The notes: a model not told the origin generated them from the sequence alone. Counted from the stretch's first letter, positions 44,517 through 55,148 are shown. The stretch is DNA of 64,000 nucleotides from Tabrizicola oligotrophica (GCF_011008935.1 NZ_JAAIVJ010000001.1:558001-622000); one strand, 5' to 3'. A program made the numbers and translations.

Positions 44517-45545
44517 TCACGGGAAGACGGGGGCGAGCATCAGCCCCGTGGTCTCTTTGATGCCGAGCATGAGGTTGGCGTTCTGGATCGCCTGCCCCGA
44601 GGAGCCCTTGGTCAGGTTGTCGAGCACGGCTACGACGATGGCCCGGCCCGCGATGCGGTCGCCGATCACGCCGAGGTGGCAGAAGTTCGACCCCGCGATG
44701 TCACGGGTCGAGGGCAGCGCGCCAAAGGGCAGGACGCGCAGGAAGGGCTCGGTTTCATAGGCCTTCGCAAGGGTTTGATGGATGGTCTTCGCGTCGCCCC
44801 GGACATAGACGGTGGCGAGGATCCCCCGGTTCATCGGCAAGAGATGCGGGGTGAACTGCACCTTGACCGGCCGACCGGCGATGGCCGAAAACTCCTGGTC
44901 GAACTCGCCCAGATGCCGATGCTTGCCGCCCGCCGAATAGGTGTGCGTGCCGCCCGACAGCTCGGCATGCAGCAGGTTTTCCTTCAAGGACCGGCCCGCG
45001 CCCGAGACCCCGGCCTTCAGGTCGATCAGGATTTCGTCAAGGTCGATCACCCCGGCGGCGATCAGCGGGCGCAGCGCATATTGCCCGGTCGCGGCATTGC
45101 AGCCGGTGCCGGCAATCAGCCGGCCCTTGGCGATGGCGTCGCGGTAGAACTCGGTCAGCCCGTAGACCGCCTCGGCTTGCAGGTCGGTGGCGGCATGCGG
45201 GTTGCCATACCATTTCTCGTATTCCACCGGGTCGCGCAGCCGGAAATCGGCGGAGAGGTCGACGATCTTCAGATCGCGCGGCAGCCGGGCGATCACCTCT
45301 TGTGTCGTGGCATGCGGCAGCGCGCAGAAGCACAGATCGACGCCGGAAAAGTCGATCTCGTCGATCTTCACCAGGGTCGGCAGGTCAAGGTGGCGCAGGA
45401 AGGGAAAGACCTCGGCCATCGACATGCCCGCCTTGCGGTCTGCCGAAAGCGCCACGATCTTCATGTCGGGATGCGTGGCGATCAGACGGACAAGCTCCGC
45501 CCCCGTATAGCCCGAGGCGCCCAGAATTGCGATGCGATGGGTCAT
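44517..45545 (-). CDS. argC: N-acetyl-gamma-glutamyl-phosphate reductase ArgC
   Basis: A 342-residue NADPH-dependent reductase of arginine biosynthesis. Motifs: [15 protein letters not shown] (nucleotide binding), [10 protein letters not shown], the active-site cysteine in [15 protein letters not shown], and [15 protein letters not shown]. The ATG at 45545 follows AAAGGGG. It is upstream of ccmE with an 82-bp gap on the same strand. Confidence 0.96.
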   Translation of the reverse strand: MTHRIAILGASGYTGAELVRLIATHPDMKIVALSADRKAGMSMAEVFPFLRHLDLPTLVKIDEIDFSGVDLCFCALPHATTQEVIARLPRDLKIVDLSADFRLRDPVEYEKWYGNPHAATDLQAEAVYGLTEFYRDAIAKGRLIAGTGCNAATGQYALRPLIAAGVIDLDEILIDLKAGVSGAGRSLKENLLHAELSGGTHTYSAGGKHRHLGEFDQEFSAIAGRPVKVQFTPHLLPMNRGILATVYVRGDAKTIHQTLAKAYETEPFLRVLPFGALPSTRDIAGSNFCHLGVIGDRIAGRAIVVAVLDNLTKGSSGQAIQNANLMLGIKETTGLMLAPVFP

Positions 45546-45617
45546 GCTTTTCCCCTTTGCCGGATCTTCCGGCCCTTCTTTGCGGGAGAGGGCCGGGCCA
45601 TGCAAGAGGGAAACGCG

Positions 45618-47819
45618 TCACAGGATCACGACATCATCGGCCAGCGCCGCAACCGTGCAGTTCAGGACTGTCAGCCGGTCACCGGCGCCGAAATCGAAGA
45701 TGACATGCGCGCCGTCCTGCTGCGCCAGCGCCAGCGCCTCGGCAACCGTGGCCTGCCCGGCAAAGCCGGACAGGACGATCCGGTCGAGATCGTCCTGAAA
45801 GTCGCCGATCCGGTCGCTGGCATCGCCCGGGGCGAAGAGGAAGCGATCGGCCCCCGCCCCGCCGAACAGCAGATCCGCGCCGGCACGGCCCGCCAGCCGG
45901 TCCTGACCGGCCAGCCCGCGGATCGTGTTCGCACCTGCCCCGCCGGTGAGCCTGTCGCCAAAGGCCGAGCCGGTCAGGTTCTCGACCGACACAAAGCTGT
46001 CACCCATCGCCTCGCCCGCAGTCAGGATCGCAAGAACCCTGGACAGATCGACCTGCACGCCGCCCGCCGCCCGCGCGTAGGAGGCAAGGTCGACCCCGGC
46101 CCCGCCAAGCAGAACATCGCCGCCGCTGCCGCCTTCCAGCGTGTCGCGCCCGTCCAGACCGGCGAGCGTATCCGCCCCGGCCCCCCCTGTCAGCCAATTG
46201 GCCAGCGCGTTGCCGGTGCCGGCAAAGTCTGCCGATCCGACGCAGGACAGATGTTCCAGATTGGCGCCGAGCCCGTAGGCGGCCAGCGTGGTCTGCACCA
46301 GATCGCTGCCGAAACCCGTGTGTTCGGCAATCGCATCCAGTGCATCGCTGACAAGGTAGGTATCATTGCCCTGCCCGCCCGCGAGATAATCCCGCCCCTC
46401 GCCGCCGTCGAGCGTGTCCATCCCCCAGCCGCCGAACAGGTTGTCCGCCCCGGCCCCGCCGGTCAGCCGGTCATTGTTCTGCTGCCCGAACAGGAAGTCA
46501 TCGGCGGCAAGCCCGTCAAGCCGGTCATCGGCGCGGCCGCCGTAGAGGAAATCGTTGCTCTGGTCGCTGCCGTGCAGCGTGTCATCGGCACCGAAGCCAA
46601 AGGCAAAGCCGGCCTTGGTCACGGCGTCGAAATCGCCCTCGCCCGCGGCGATCTCATAGCTTTCGTTGCGCAGGCGGACGGTGATCTGGCTGACCCCAAG
46701 GCTTTCCGCCAGATCCGCCTCCAGAGAGGCGCGCCCCAGCGAAAAGGCGTTCAGCGCATGGGCCAGCGAATGCTGGTGGCGATAGGTCTCGGCGCCATTG
46801 CCTTCGAGATAGAGCAGATGCGAGGCCCCGGTCTGCAGCCCGGGATACCAGCCAAAACCGATGCCGCGATCGGCGAACCATTCGTAGGAGGCGGCAAAGA
46901 AATCGTCATAGCCAGCACCCGCCGCCGGATCATCGACCTGACCGTCGGCGTTGATCTCGGTAATCATCACCGCATCCCCGGCGACCGGGGCATAGACCGC
47001 CTCCAGCCGGGCGATCAGGTCGGCGGGAGTGCTGGCAAGGTCGGTGCCCATCCAGCCCGGGTAAAGATGTGCCGACCAGACCAGATCGGCCCCGACGCCG
47101 GCGCGCAGATAGTCCAGCGCGCTGGCGCCCTGGATCTGGGTCTGTTCCAGCGTCAGGAAGTCGCCGTTGTAGCCCCAGCCGCCGACAAGGATGCGGCCCT
47201 GGGCGCGGGCGTCGATCAATTGCGCCAGTTGCAGCGCGTGATCGGCGTAAAGCTGCACGAAATCACGCGTGGTCAGCCCGTCGCCGTCGCCGTTGGCGCG
47301 CACCGTGTTGCGATAGGCGGCGCTTTCGTTCATCAGCTCCCAGCCCCAGACACCCTGTGCCACCTCGGGATGCGCCGCCATCCAGCCCAGCATGGCCTCC
47401 CAGGCGCCGCTGACATCGGCAAGGTTTTCCTGCAGCGCGGCGAAAGCCTCGGCATTGGTCAGCGCTGGCCAGCGCCCCGAGCCGATGCCGATGTTCTGGG
47501 CATCGCCCTCGCCATAGCAGATCGTCAGGTCGAACCCCTGCGCCGCGGCGGCGACAAGGAAGGCCTCCATCTGCGGGTGCAGCGAGCCGTCGGCATTGAA
47601 GCTGTGTTCGTTGAACAGCACCCGCAGGGTGTTGACCAGGGGCAGCGCGTCGCGGATCCGGGTGACGAAACCCACCGGATCGTCATACATGCCCATCGGG
47701 ATCAGTTGCACCGGGTCCTGCCAGACCCCGCCCACCCCGTCGGCCCCGGTCATCACCAGATTGATCATGGCAACAGCAGAGGTCGGGTTCGCAAGCGACA
47801 CGGGGCGGGGTCCTGACAC
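45618..47819 (-). CDS. Secreted RTX protein with N-terminal glycoside-hydrolase-like domain
   Basis: A protein of about 733 residues. The first 340 residues look like a clan GH-A TIM barrel: WGWELMNESAAYR gives an Asn-Glu acid/base pair and AVMITEINADG a candidate nucleophile Glu. From about residue 395 there are many RTX nonapeptides (LTGGAGADNLFGG, LEGGSGGDVLLGG, LFGGAGADRF) that bind calcium. There is no N-terminal signal peptide, and the C-terminus is hydrophobic and acidic, as for type I secretion. The start is uncertain: GTG at 47819 has no good ribosome site, and an internal ATG at 47768 is possible. The polysaccharide target is unknown; no type I secretion genes are adjacent. Confidence 0.72.
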   Translation of the reverse strand: MSGPRPVSLANPTSAVAMINLVMTGADGVGGVWQDPVQLIPMGMYDDPVGFVTRIRDALPLVNTLRVLFNEHSFNADGSLHPQMEAFLVAAAAQGFDLTICYGEGDAQNIGIGSGRWPALTNAEAFAALQENLADVSGAWEAMLGWMAAHPEVAQGVWGWELMNESAAYRNTVRANGDGDGLTTRDFVQLYADHALQLAQLIDARAQGRILVGGWGYNGDFLTLEQTQIQGASALDYLRAGVGADLVWSAHLYPGWMGTDLASTPADLIARLEAVYAPVAGDAVMITEINADGQVDDPAAGAGYDDFFAASYEWFADRGIGFGWYPGLQTGASHLLYLEGNGAETYRHQHSLAHALNAFSLGRASLEADLAESLGVSQITVRLRNESYEIAAGEGDFDAVTKAGFAFGFGADDTLHGSDQSNDFLYGGRADDRLDGLAADDFLFGQQNNDRLTGGAGADNLFGGWGMDTLDGGEGRDYLAGGQGNDTYLVSDALDAIAEHTGFGSDLVQTTLAAYGLGANLEHLSCVGSADFAGTGNALANWLTGGAGADTLAGLDGRDTLEGGSGGDVLLGGAGVDLASYARAAGGVQVDLSRVLAILTAGEAMGDSFVSVENLTGSAFGDRLTGGAGANTIRGLAGQDRLAGRAGADLLFGGAGADRFLFAPGDASDRIGDFQDDLDRIVLSGFAGQATVAEALALAQQDGAHVIFDFGAGDRLTVLNCTVAALADDVVIL

Positions 47820-47974
47820 GGGATCAATTCAAGGTTTGGCCGTCACCAGCGTGACTCTGCCGAAAGCTGAATCCTCCTTCTCCCGCCAAGATGTCCGAAA
47901 TTCGGCAAGACCGTGCCCTTGGCAGGGAAGATGCCCTGAAGGCCTGCGGTCCTGTTGGCGCCAACCTGCCGGGG

Positions 47975-48727
47975 CTAGGGAGAAAGTTCTCCCGCAAGAA
48001 CCTGAAACGGCAGGATATTTTGCCGTGGCGGCAGCGGGCAGATGGCAAAGGGGGTAAAGCCGCAGGGCGGCGTGAAGGCGCGGTTGAAATCCAGCGTGAT
48101 CTCGGTGTCGGTCATGTCCTCGCCCATCAGGAAGCGGGCGGCTCCATAGGTCTCGCGCCCCGAGGTGGCATCGCGGATCACGAACATCGGCTGGCTTGCC
48201 TTCCAGTGCGTCGGCACAAGGGCGATCTCGTGGCCGGCAAAGCCAAAGCGCGCCACATGGGTCAGCGACACTTCGGTGTCGCCGCCGCCGCGCTGGCCGA
48301 TGGTGGTGGCCTCGGGGGTCGCCAGACGCTCCCAGCGGGCGCGGATCACGAAGGCCGGGTTCTCGGGGAAATAGCGCAGCTCGACATGGCGCGGCGCGGT
48401 CAGGTCGCGGACGCGCAGCGCGGAAATGCCGTCGACGGTGTGCAGTTCCAGCAGAAGCGGCGCAACCCGCAGCTTGGGAAAGTTGCCCGGGGTGGACAGG
48501 AAGGGCTGATCCGGGCCGCCGGGTGTCTGGAACCGCGCGCCGTCGGGTGTCAGGGTCAGAAGGCCCAGATGGTCGGGGCCAACCGACAGTTGCAGATCGT
48601 TGTCCGCCGCCTTGCCCACCCGTTGCGGACCAGCGGGGATATCCACCCGGTCGGTCAGGTTAAGCCAGCCGTCCTCTGCCACCAGCGCCGCCCGCCGCTT
48701 GGCCTTCCACGTCTCCAGATCGTCCAT
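47975..48727 (-). CDS. DUF1684 family protein
   Basis: A 250-residue protein with the C-terminal signature of DUF1684: YGAARFLMGEDM followed by ITLDFNRAFTPPCGFTPFA and CPLPPRQN. The conserved cysteines and FNRA/NPPC-type stretch are diagnostic of the family, whose biochemical role is not established. It lies 19 bp downstream of the phzF-like gene on the same strand, so murI, phzF and this gene may form one transcript. Confidence 0.82.
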   Translation of the reverse strand: MDDLETWKAKRRAALVAEDGWLNLTDRVDIPAGPQRVGKAADNDLQLSVGPDHLGLLTLTPDGARFQTPGGPDQPFLSTPGNFPKLRVAPLLLELHTVDGISALRVRDLTAPRHVELRYFPENPAFVIRARWERLATPEATTIGQRGGGDTEVSLTHVARFGFAGHEIALVPTHWKASQPMFVIRDATSGRETYGAARFLMGEDMTDTEITLDFNRAFTPPCGFTPFAICPLPPRQNILPFQVLAGELSP

Positions 48728-48746
48728 TGCCGCCCCTTGAATGACT

Positions 48747-49595
48747 TTAAAGAAATAATGTCCCCGCCATGGTGCGGACCGCCTGCCCCGCGACCGTCAC
48801 CCCCGCGGGACCGACGGAAACCGAAATCCGCGAGGGCCGCCCCATGTCGACGCCTTGCGAGATGGACAGCGCCTGCGGACCGCCCGGCAGGCGGGCGAGA
48901 TAGGCCGCCAAAGTGGCCGAGGCCGATCCCGTGGCCGGGTCTTCCGGCACATTGTCCAGCGGTGCGAACATGCGGGCCTCGACCTGCGCGCCGTCGCGGA
49001 CATAGCAGAAGATCGCGAAATCCAGACCGGCAGGGTAAAGCGCCGCGCCCTTGCGGAAGGCTTCGGTCTGCGGCCGGGCCTGCGCCAGATGCGCGCGGCT
49101 GTCGAGTTCCACCAGCACGAAGGCCAGCCCCAGCGAGGCCTGCACCGGCCCATGCCGGTCGCTGCGGATCGCCGCTTGCGGCAGGCCAAGCGCCTCGGCC
49201 ACCAGCGCGGCCGGCGGTTCGCCGAAGATCTGCAGCGGAACCGGCGTGGCAAAGGCCGCGCCCTGCGGCCCGACCGTGCAGCCAATCGGCCCGACACCCA
49301 GCTCCAGCACCATCTGTGCGCCGCGCCCCAGATCATGCAGCGCAATCGCCGTGCCGATGGTCGGATGCCCGGCAAAGGGCACTTCGCTGGTCGGCGTGAA
49401 GATGCGGACGCGGGCGGTATGGGCGGGATCGGCAGGCGGGTAGACGAAGGTCACTTCCGAGAAGTTGAACTCGCGCGCGATGCCCTGCAGGCGGTCCTCG
49501 GGCAGGCCCGCGGCATCGGGGAAAACTGCCAGCTGATTGCCGCCAAAGCGGGTATCGGTGAAGACGTCATAGACGAGGTAGGTCGCCTCACGCAC
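48747..49595 (-). CDS. PhzF-family isomerase/epimerase
   Basis: A 282-residue protein of the PhzF fold (two diaminopimelate-epimerase-like halves). The N-terminal [18 protein letters not shown] and [10 protein letters not shown] hold the family's catalytic glutamate region; [15 protein letters not shown] and the C-terminal [16 protein letters not shown] are typical. The natural substrate in bacteria without phenazine genes is unknown. The start overlaps the murI stop by 8 nt, so translation is coupled. Confidence 0.88.
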   Translation of the reverse strand: MREATYLVYDVFTDTRFGGNQLAVFPDAAGLPEDRLQGIAREFNFSEVTFVYPPADPAHTARVRIFTPTSEVPFAGHPTIGTAIALHDLGRGAQMVLELGVGPIGCTVGPQGAAFATPVPLQIFGEPPAALVAEALGLPQAAIRSDRHGPVQASLGLAFVLVELDSRAHLAQARPQTEAFRKGAALYPAGLDFAIFCYVRDGAQVEARMFAPLDNVPEDPATGSASATLAAYLARLPGGPQALSISQGVDMGRPSRISVSVGPAGVTVAGQAVRTMAGTLFL

Positions 49596-50400
49596 TTTCG
49601 AACACCACCCGGCGGCGCAGGAATTGCGTCGCCTTGGACGAAACGTAGGACGGATCGCCCGTGGTCAGGAACTTTGACTGCGCGCCCGGCCCCAACATCT
49701 CGGGCCGGCGGATCAGATAGTCGGCAAGGCTTTCGGCCACCAGATTGGCCTGGCTGTAAACCTTGACCTCCGCCCCGAGCGCGTCCTGAAACGCTTTTTG
49801 CATCAGCGGGTAATGCGTGCAGCCCAAGATCGCGGCCTGCGGATGCGGCATCCGCCGCTTCAGGCTTTCGACATGGGACCGCACCAGTGCCTCGGCCAGC
49901 ATCTCGTCGCCCTGTTCGATGGCATCGACCACGCCGGCGCAGGGTTGCGCCTCGACATCCACCCCGATGGCGCGGAAGGCCAGTTCGCGCTGAAAGGCGC
50001 GGCTGGCCACTGTGGCCGGCGTCGCAAACAGCGCCACATGCTTGACCGCCACTTCGCGCGGCGGCGAGTTGTCGCCCCAATGCCGCTCGGTCAAGGCCTC
50101 GATCAGCGGCACGAACACCCCCAGCACCCGCTTGTTCGGCGGAACCCAGCTTTCCTGCATCCGCTTCAAGGCGGCGGCGCTGGCGGTGTTGCAGGCGAGG
50201 ATCACCAGATCGCAGCCCTCGGCCCAAAGCCGCTCGACCGCGGCACAGGTCAGGTTGAAGATGTCGTCATGCGTGCGCACGCCGTAAGGTGCATGGGCGT
50301 TGTCGCCAAGATAGACGAACGGCACCTCGGGCAGCCGTTTTGCCACGGCGTCCAGCACCGTCAACCCACCCAAACCGCTGTCAAAAATCCCGACCGCCAT
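49588..50400 (-). CDS. murI: Glutamate racemase MurI
   Basis: A 270-residue enzyme that makes D-glutamate for peptidoglycan. It begins [17 protein letters not shown]; the two catalytic cysteines are in [15 protein letters not shown] and [12 protein letters not shown]. The ATG at 50400 starts at the homology; the open frame above extends into the divergent LysR promoter region without homology. Confidence 0.93.
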   Translation of the reverse strand: MAVGIFDSGLGGLTVLDAVAKRLPEVPFVYLGDNAHAPYGVRTHDDIFNLTCAAVERLWAEGCDLVILACNTASAAALKRMQESWVPPNKRVLGVFVPLIEALTERHWGDNSPPREVAVKHVALFATPATVASRAFQRELAFRAIGVDVEAQPCAGVVDAIEQGDEMLAEALVRSHVESLKRRMPHPQAAILGCTHYPLMQKAFQDALGAEVKVYSQANLVAESLADYLIRRPEMLGPGAQSKFLTTGDPSYVSSKATQFLRRRVVFESA

Positions 50401-50586
50401 GCCCGCCCCCGTTATGTGGTTCTTGCCTCGCCCGCATCTTAGGCAGAATGCACCGCGGGGAAAAGCCGCTTGCATGCTCCTGCGGCAAAGCCGGTGCTTT
50501 TCGTCAGGCCTGTCGTTTACACGCCATTTTTTCTGACTACATAGGCGGTTCGCGTGCTAGGGTCGCGCGCGCATCGGAGGCGGGTA

Positions 50587-51480
50587 ATGGACTGGGACAA
50601 GCTGCGGATCTTTCATTCGGTGGCCGAAAAGGGCAGCCTCACCCATGCGGGCGACGTGCTGCACCTCAGCCAGTCCGCTGTCAGCCGCCAGATCCGCGCG
50701 CTGGAGGAAAGCCTGAATGTCACGCTGTTTCACCGCCATGCCCGCGGGCTGATCCTGACCGAACAGGGTGAGCTTCTGTTTGATGCCACGCAGGCCATGG
50801 TCAAGCGGCTTGATGCAACCGCCGCGCGCATCCGCGATTCGGAAGATGAGGTTTTCGGCGAGTTGCGGGTAACGACGACGACCGGCTTTGGCACGCTCTG
50901 GCTGGCCCCGCGCCTGCCGACGCTGTTCAAGCAATATCCCAGCCTGAAGATCGACCTGATGCTCGAGGAGCGGGTGCTGGATCTGCCGATGCGCGAGGCC
51001 GACGTGGCGATCCGCATGAAGGAACCCTCGCAGGCCGACCTGATCCGCAAGCGGCTGATGAACATCAAGATGCGGCTTTACGCGACACCGGAATATCTGG
51101 CCGAACATGGCACGCCGACGACAATGGAGGATTTCGCCCATCACCGGCTGATCTGCCAGCACGCCGGCACCGCACAGGTGGCCGCCGGCGCCATGCTGGT
51201 GGCCGAACTGATGAGCCATGACATCCCGTCAACCCTGACGGTGAACAACTATTTCGGCGTGCTGCAAGGCGTGCTGAACCACCTTGGCATCGGGGTCTTG
51301 CCCGACTACATCACCGAAGACTTCCCGCATCTGGTGCGGGTACTGCCCGAGACCGAAAGCAGCGAAGTGCCGGTGTTTCTCGCCTATCCCGAAGAGTTGC
51401 GGCACTCCAAGCGCGTCGCGGCCTTCCGCGAGTTCGTGACCGAAGAGATCTTCAACTATCGCAAGCGGCATCAAACATGA
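50587..51480 (+). CDS. LysR-family transcriptional regulator
   Basis: A 297-residue protein with the LysR N-terminal HTH (KLRIFHSVAEKGSLTHAGDV, then LSQSAVSRQIRALEESL) and a substrate-binding C-terminal domain. The ATG at 50587 follows GGAGG. Divergent from murI across 186 bp. A candidate small RNA gene follows downstream on the same strand. Target genes and effector are unknown. Confidence 0.9.
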   Translation: MDWDKLRIFHSVAEKGSLTHAGDVLHLSQSAVSRQIRALEESLNVTLFHRHARGLILTEQGELLFDATQAMVKRLDATAARIRDSEDEVFGELRVTTTTGFGTLWLAPRLPTLFKQYPSLKIDLMLEERVLDLPMREADVAIRMKEPSQADLIRKRLMNIKMRLYATPEYLAEHGTPTTMEDFAHHRLICQHAGTAQVAAGAMLVAELMSHDIPSTLTVNNYFGVLQGVLNHLGIGVLPDYITEDFPHLVRVLPETESSEVPVFLAYPEELRHSKRVAAFREFVTEEIFNYRKRHQT

Positions 51481-51609
51481 CTCTGGCTTGCCTGTTTTTC
51501 GTGCCGTTTCAGAAGCTTGGCCCGAAAAAGCCGCAAACCCTGCCCCTGCGCCATGCTTGCCATGCACCCAGCGCATAGCGGCAATGCTGCGATTGCAGCA
51601 TGATAAGTC

Positions 51610-51638
51610 TTGAGATGCCCATTTTGTGCGCATAGATA
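51610..51638 (+). promoter_or_regulatory. Sigma-70-type promoter of the candidate small RNA
   Basis: TTGAGA (51610-51615), 17-bp spacer, TAGATA (51633-51638). No open frame with homology begins downstream; a terminator follows about 80 nt later. Confidence 0.65.
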
Positions 51639-51644
51639 CGTCCT

Positions 51645-51724
51645 CGAAGCAGCAATCGAGTTCGCTCTTGCTGGTTCAACCTCCCTGTTGGACTTGGCCG
51701 AGCGTAAAGCTCGGCCTTTTTTTT
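51645..51724 (+). ncRNA. Candidate small RNA with CU-rich anti-Shine-Dalgarno loop
   Basis: An RNA of about 80 nt is expected from the promoter at 51610 to the terminator T-tract. It folds into three local stems: CTCGA/TCGAG (51643-51660), GTTCAAC (51674-51680) / GTTGGAC (51687-51693) with one G-U pair and the loop CTCCCT, and the terminator stem. A CCTCC-type loop exposed by a small hairpin is the hallmark of alphaproteobacterial small RNAs such as the CcsR group of Rhodobacter and the cuckoo RNAs of rhizobia. Similarity is by architecture only; expression is not shown. Confidence 0.65.
51696..51724 (+). terminator. Rho-independent terminator of the candidate small RNA
   Basis: GGCCGAGC (51696-51703), loop GTAAA, GCTCGGCC (51709-51716), then eight T. 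One of the strongest terminators in the window and not next to any protein gene end (216 bp after lysR). Confidence 0.9.
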
Positions 51725-51967
51725 GGCGTTTGCTCTGGCGGCGTTCCGGAGTTGGTCAGGCCTTGGGCAGATCGGCCGGGCCAAGGGCCAGAAAACCGGC
51801 AGCTTGTGGGCAGGCGTTTTCGCAGTGGCGCGAATTTGGTCACGCGTCGCGCGCTGGCCGGGCCGCGGGACGAAAATATTTCGCCCCCCTGCCCCCGCCA
51901 GCGCTTTCCCTTTCCCGCCCCTTGCCCTAAAGGGCTGGCAAACCGCCGCGCCTGATGGGAGACTGCC
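51725..51967. other. purL upstream region without recognisable gene
   Basis: About 240 bp before purL. No open frame with homology; short GC-rich inverted repeats (GGCCGGGCC type) near 51770 and an A/T-rich spot near 51885 (AAAATATTT) are the only notable items. It probably contains the purL promoter, but no clear -35/-10 pair was found. Confidence 0.4.
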
Positions 51968-54127
51968 ATGTCGGAACCCGAAATCACCCCGGAAATCGTC
52001 GCCAAGCACGGCATCAAGCCGGACGAATGGGAGCGGCTTCTGGGTATTCTCGGCCGGATGCCTTCGTTCACCGAGCTGGGCATCTTCTCGGCGATGTGGA
52101 ACGAGCATTGCTCCTACAAGTCGTCGAAGAAATGGCTGCGCACCCTGCCGACCACCGGGCCGCAGGTGATCTGCGGGCCGGGCGAGAACGCCGGGGTGGT
52201 GGATATTGGTGATGGGCAGGCGGTCATCTTCAAGATGGAAAGCCACAACCACCCCTCCTACATCGAGCCGCATCAGGGCGCCGCGACCGGCGTCGGCGGC
52301 ATCCTGCGCGATGTTTTCACCATGGGCGCGCGGCCGATTGCGGCGATGAACTCGCTTTCCTTCGGCGTGCCGGCGCATCCGAAAACCTCGCATCTGGTCA
52401 AGGGCGTGGTCGAGGGCATCGGCGGCTATGGCAACGCCTTCGGCGTGCCGACGGTGGGCGGCGAAGTGCGCTTCCACAAATCCTATAACGGCAACTGCTT
52501 GGTGAACGCCTTTGCCGCCGGTTTGGCCGATGCCGACAAGATCTTCTACTCGGTCGCCTCGGGCGTCGGCATGCCCGTGGTCTACCTTGGCGCCAAGACC
52601 GGCCGCGATGGCGTCGGCGGCGCCACCATGGCCTCGGCCGAGTTTGACGACACCATCGAGGAAAAGCGCCCCACCGTGCAGGTCGGCGACCCCTTCACCG
52701 AAAAGCGCCTCTTGGAGGCCTGCCTTGAGCTGATGGCGAGCGGAGCCGTGATCTCCATTCAGGACATGGGCGCGGCGGGTCTGACCTGCTCGGCCGTCGA
52801 GATGGGCGACAAGGGCGGCCTCGGCATCAAGCTGCAACTCGATGACGTGCCGCAGCGCGAAGCCCATATGACCGCCTATGAGATGATGCTGTCGGAAAGC
52901 CAGGAGCGGATGCTGATGGTCCTCAAGCCCGAGCTTGAGGATGTGGCCCGCGCGATCTTCGTCAAATGGGATCTCGATTTCGCCATCGTTGGCGAGACCA
53001 TCCCCGAGGACCGCTTCCTGATCCTGCATGGCAATGAGGTGAAAGCCGACCTGCCGCTGTCGAAACTCTCGTCCAGCGCGCCGGAATATGACCGGCCCTG
53101 GATCGAAACCCCTGCGGCGGCGCCCTTGGGCGTGGTGCCGGAAATCGCACCGATTTCCGGGTTGCGCGCGTTGCTGGCCTCGCCGAATTATGCCCAGAAG
53201 GCCTGGGTCTATGAGCAATATGACAGCCAGGTCGGCGCCGATACCCTCGTCGCGCCGGGGCTGGGTGCCGGCGTGGTGCGGGTGCATGGCACCGGCAAGG
53301 CGCTGGCCTTCACCAGCGACGTGACGCCGCGCTATGTAAAGGCCAACCCCTTTGAGGGCGGCAAGCAGGCGGTGGCGGAAGCCTATCGCAACCTGACCGC
53401 TGTCGGCGCAACGCCCCTTGCCACCACCGACAACCTGAACTTCGGCAATCCCGAAAAGCCCGAGATCATGGGCCAGTTCGTCGGCGCGATCAAAGGCATT
53501 GGCGCGGCGGTCGCGGCCCTGGACATGCCGATCGTCTCGGGCAACGTCTCGCTTTACAACGAAACCGACGGCTCGGGCATCCTGCCGACCCCGACCATTG
53601 GTGCGGTGGGTATTCTTGCCAGCCTTGACGATCTGATCGCCGGCCGCCCGGCCGAGGGCGATCTGGCGGTCATCATCGGCGCGACCAAGGGCCACCTTGG
53701 CCAATCCGCCCTTCTGGCCGAGGCCTTCGGGATCGAAGCCGGCGACGCGCCGCATGTCGATCTGGCGGCGGAAAAGCTGGCTGGCGATTTCATCCGCGCC
53801 AACCGCAAGGCCTTTGCCGCCTGCACCGACCTTGGCGATGGCGGGCTGGCGCTGGCGGCCTTTGAAATGGCCGAAGGCGCGGGGCTGGGGGTGAAGATTG
53901 ACGCCGCCGAAATCGGATTCCTGTTTGGCGAGGATCAGGCGCGCTACCTTGTCGCCCTGCCCCAGTCCGGCCTTGCTGCACTGACCGCCGCTGCGAAAGC
54001 CGCCGGCGTGCCGCTGGCGCTGGTCGGCCAGTTCGGCGGCAAGACGGTGAGCCTTGGCGGTGACAGCGCGGCGCTGGCGGACCTGTCGGCGCTCTACCGG
54101 TCGGCCTTTGCCGCCGCCGTCGCCTGA
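51968..54127 (+). CDS. purL: Phosphoribosylformylglycinamidine synthase subunit PurL
   Basis: A 719-residue small-type PurL. Motifs: [32 protein letters not shown] (ATP/Mg site), [18 protein letters not shown] and [12 protein letters not shown] in the second half. It makes FGAM in purine synthesis with PurQ and PurS, which are not in the window. The ATG at 51968 is close to family starts. The stop overlaps the next gene (TGATG). Confidence 0.96.
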   Translation: MSEPEITPEIVAKHGIKPDEWERLLGILGRMPSFTELGIFSAMWNEHCSYKSSKKWLRTLPTTGPQVICGPGENAGVVDIGDGQAVIFKMESHNHPSYIEPHQGAATGVGGILRDVFTMGARPIAAMNSLSFGVPAHPKTSHLVKGVVEGIGGYGNAFGVPTVGGEVRFHKSYNGNCLVNAFAAGLADADKIFYSVASGVGMPVVYLGAKTGRDGVGGATMASAEFDDTIEEKRPTVQVGDPFTEKRLLEACLELMASGAVISIQDMGAAGLTCSAVEMGDKGGLGIKLQLDDVPQREAHMTAYEMMLSESQERMLMVLKPELEDVARAIFVKWDLDFAIVGETIPEDRFLILHGNEVKADLPLSKLSSSAPEYDRPWIETPAAAPLGVVPEIAPISGLRALLASPNYAQKAWVYEQYDSQVGADTLVAPGLGAGVVRVHGTGKALAFTSDVTPRYVKANPFEGGKQAVAEAYRNLTAVGATPLATTDNLNFGNPEKPEIMGQFVGAIKGIGAAVAALDMPIVSGNVSLYNETDGSGILPTPTIGAVGILASLDDLIAGRPAEGDLAVIIGATKGHLGQSALLAEAFGIEAGDAPHVDLAAEKLAGDFIRANRKAFAACTDLGDGGLALAAFEMAEGAGLGVKIDAAEIGFLFGEDQARYLVALPQSGLAALTAAAKAAGVPLALVGQFGGKTVSLGGDSAALADLSALYRSAFAAAVA

Positions 54128-54579
54128 TGCTGCGGCAGGCCCGGCTTTCGGACCTGCCGCTGATCGACGCCCTCTGGCGCGCGCCGGACAATGCCGCCTG
54201 GATCGAGCCGCCCGATGCGGGCGAGATCGAAGCCTCCCTCGCCGCGGGCCTGACCTATCTTTGGCAGGCCCCCGGCACGCCCGCCGGCTTTGCCGTGCTG
54301 ATGACCTGGGTGCCGCGCGTCTTTGGCCTGTCGGCCATCGCCTGCCCGCCCGGTCAGGGCACGCTGTTTCTGCGCGCCCTGCTGGCGGAAGTGTTCGGCC
54401 CGCTGGACGGCCACCGCATCGGCTTTGACGTCACCACCGACAACGCCCGCGCCATCGGGCTGTATCACAAGCTGGGCTTCCAGCGCGAAGGCCATATCCG
54501 CGAATGCTGGCAGCGCGCCGGCGGGGATTGGACCGACTGCTATCTGTACGGCCTTCTGGCCAAGGAATGGACATCATGA
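54127..54579 (+). CDS. GNAT-family N-acetyltransferase 1
   Basis: A 150-residue protein with the GNAT fold: a first strand-helix (LRQARLSDLPLIDALW) and the C-terminal region DNARAIGLYHKLGFQREGHIRE, typical of motif B. The acetyl-CoA loop is degenerate in appearance. The acceptor is unknown. It is overlapped by purL (1 nt) and by the next GNAT gene (4 nt, ATGA), forming a tight operon. Confidence 0.8.
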   Translation: MLRQARLSDLPLIDALWRAPDNAAWIEPPDAGEIEASLAAGLTYLWQAPGTPAGFAVLMTWVPRVFGLSAIACPPGQGTLFLRALLAEVFGPLDGHRIGFDVTTDNARAIGLYHKLGFQREGHIRECWQRAGGDWTDCYLYGLLAKEWTS

Positions 54580-55079
54580 GCCTGCGCCCCGCCACGCCCG
54601 CCGATTTCGCCTTCATCCGCGCGCTGGCGCAAGACCCGGCCAACGCCCCCTTCATCACCGATGAGGACGACACCGCGCTGGCGGCCTATCTCACCGATCC
54701 GGCCTCCCGGCTCTACATCTGGGAGGACGCGGCAGGACCCGCCGGTTTCGCGCTCTACTGCGAGATCGGCCACCCGGCCGGGCGGGTCGAGTTGCGCCGT
54801 CTCGCGCTGTCCCAGACCGGGGGCGGGCGCGGCATGGCCTTCATCACCGCCCTGACCGACTACGCCTTTTCCGGGTTGAACGCCGCCCGCGTCTGGCTGG
54901 ATGCCAGCGGCGAAAACCCCCGCGCCGCGCGGGTTTACGAAAAGGCGGGCTACCGGCTGGAAGGCACGCTGCGCGCCCATTGGTGGCGCCCGGCGCTTGG
55001 CCGCCCGGTGGACCTGCTGCTGTTCGGCATGCAGCGCGGGGAATGGCAGCGCCGCGACGCCCCCCGCGCCACGGCCTGA
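54576..55079 (+). CDS. GNAT-family N-acetyltransferase 2
   Basis: A 167-residue acetyltransferase with [19 protein letters not shown] at the N-terminus, the strand-loop [19 protein letters not shown] carrying the acetyl-CoA pyrophosphate loop, and [19 protein letters not shown]. The start at 54576 overlaps the stop of GNAT 1. Both probably arose by duplication, although similarity is moderate. Substrate unknown. Confidence 0.85.
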   Translation: MSLRPATPADFAFIRALAQDPANAPFITDEDDTALAAYLTDPASRLYIWEDAAGPAGFALYCEIGHPAGRVELRRLALSQTGGGRGMAFITALTDYAFSGLNAARVWLDASGENPRAARVYEKAGYRLEGTLRAHWWRPALGRPVDLLLFGMQRGEWQRRDAPRATA

Positions 55080-55148
55080 GGCCGACAGCCCCTTGCCCCT
55101 GCCCGCCCCCGGCCTTACATCTTGGGCAATACCCAAAGGAGCCCCCTC

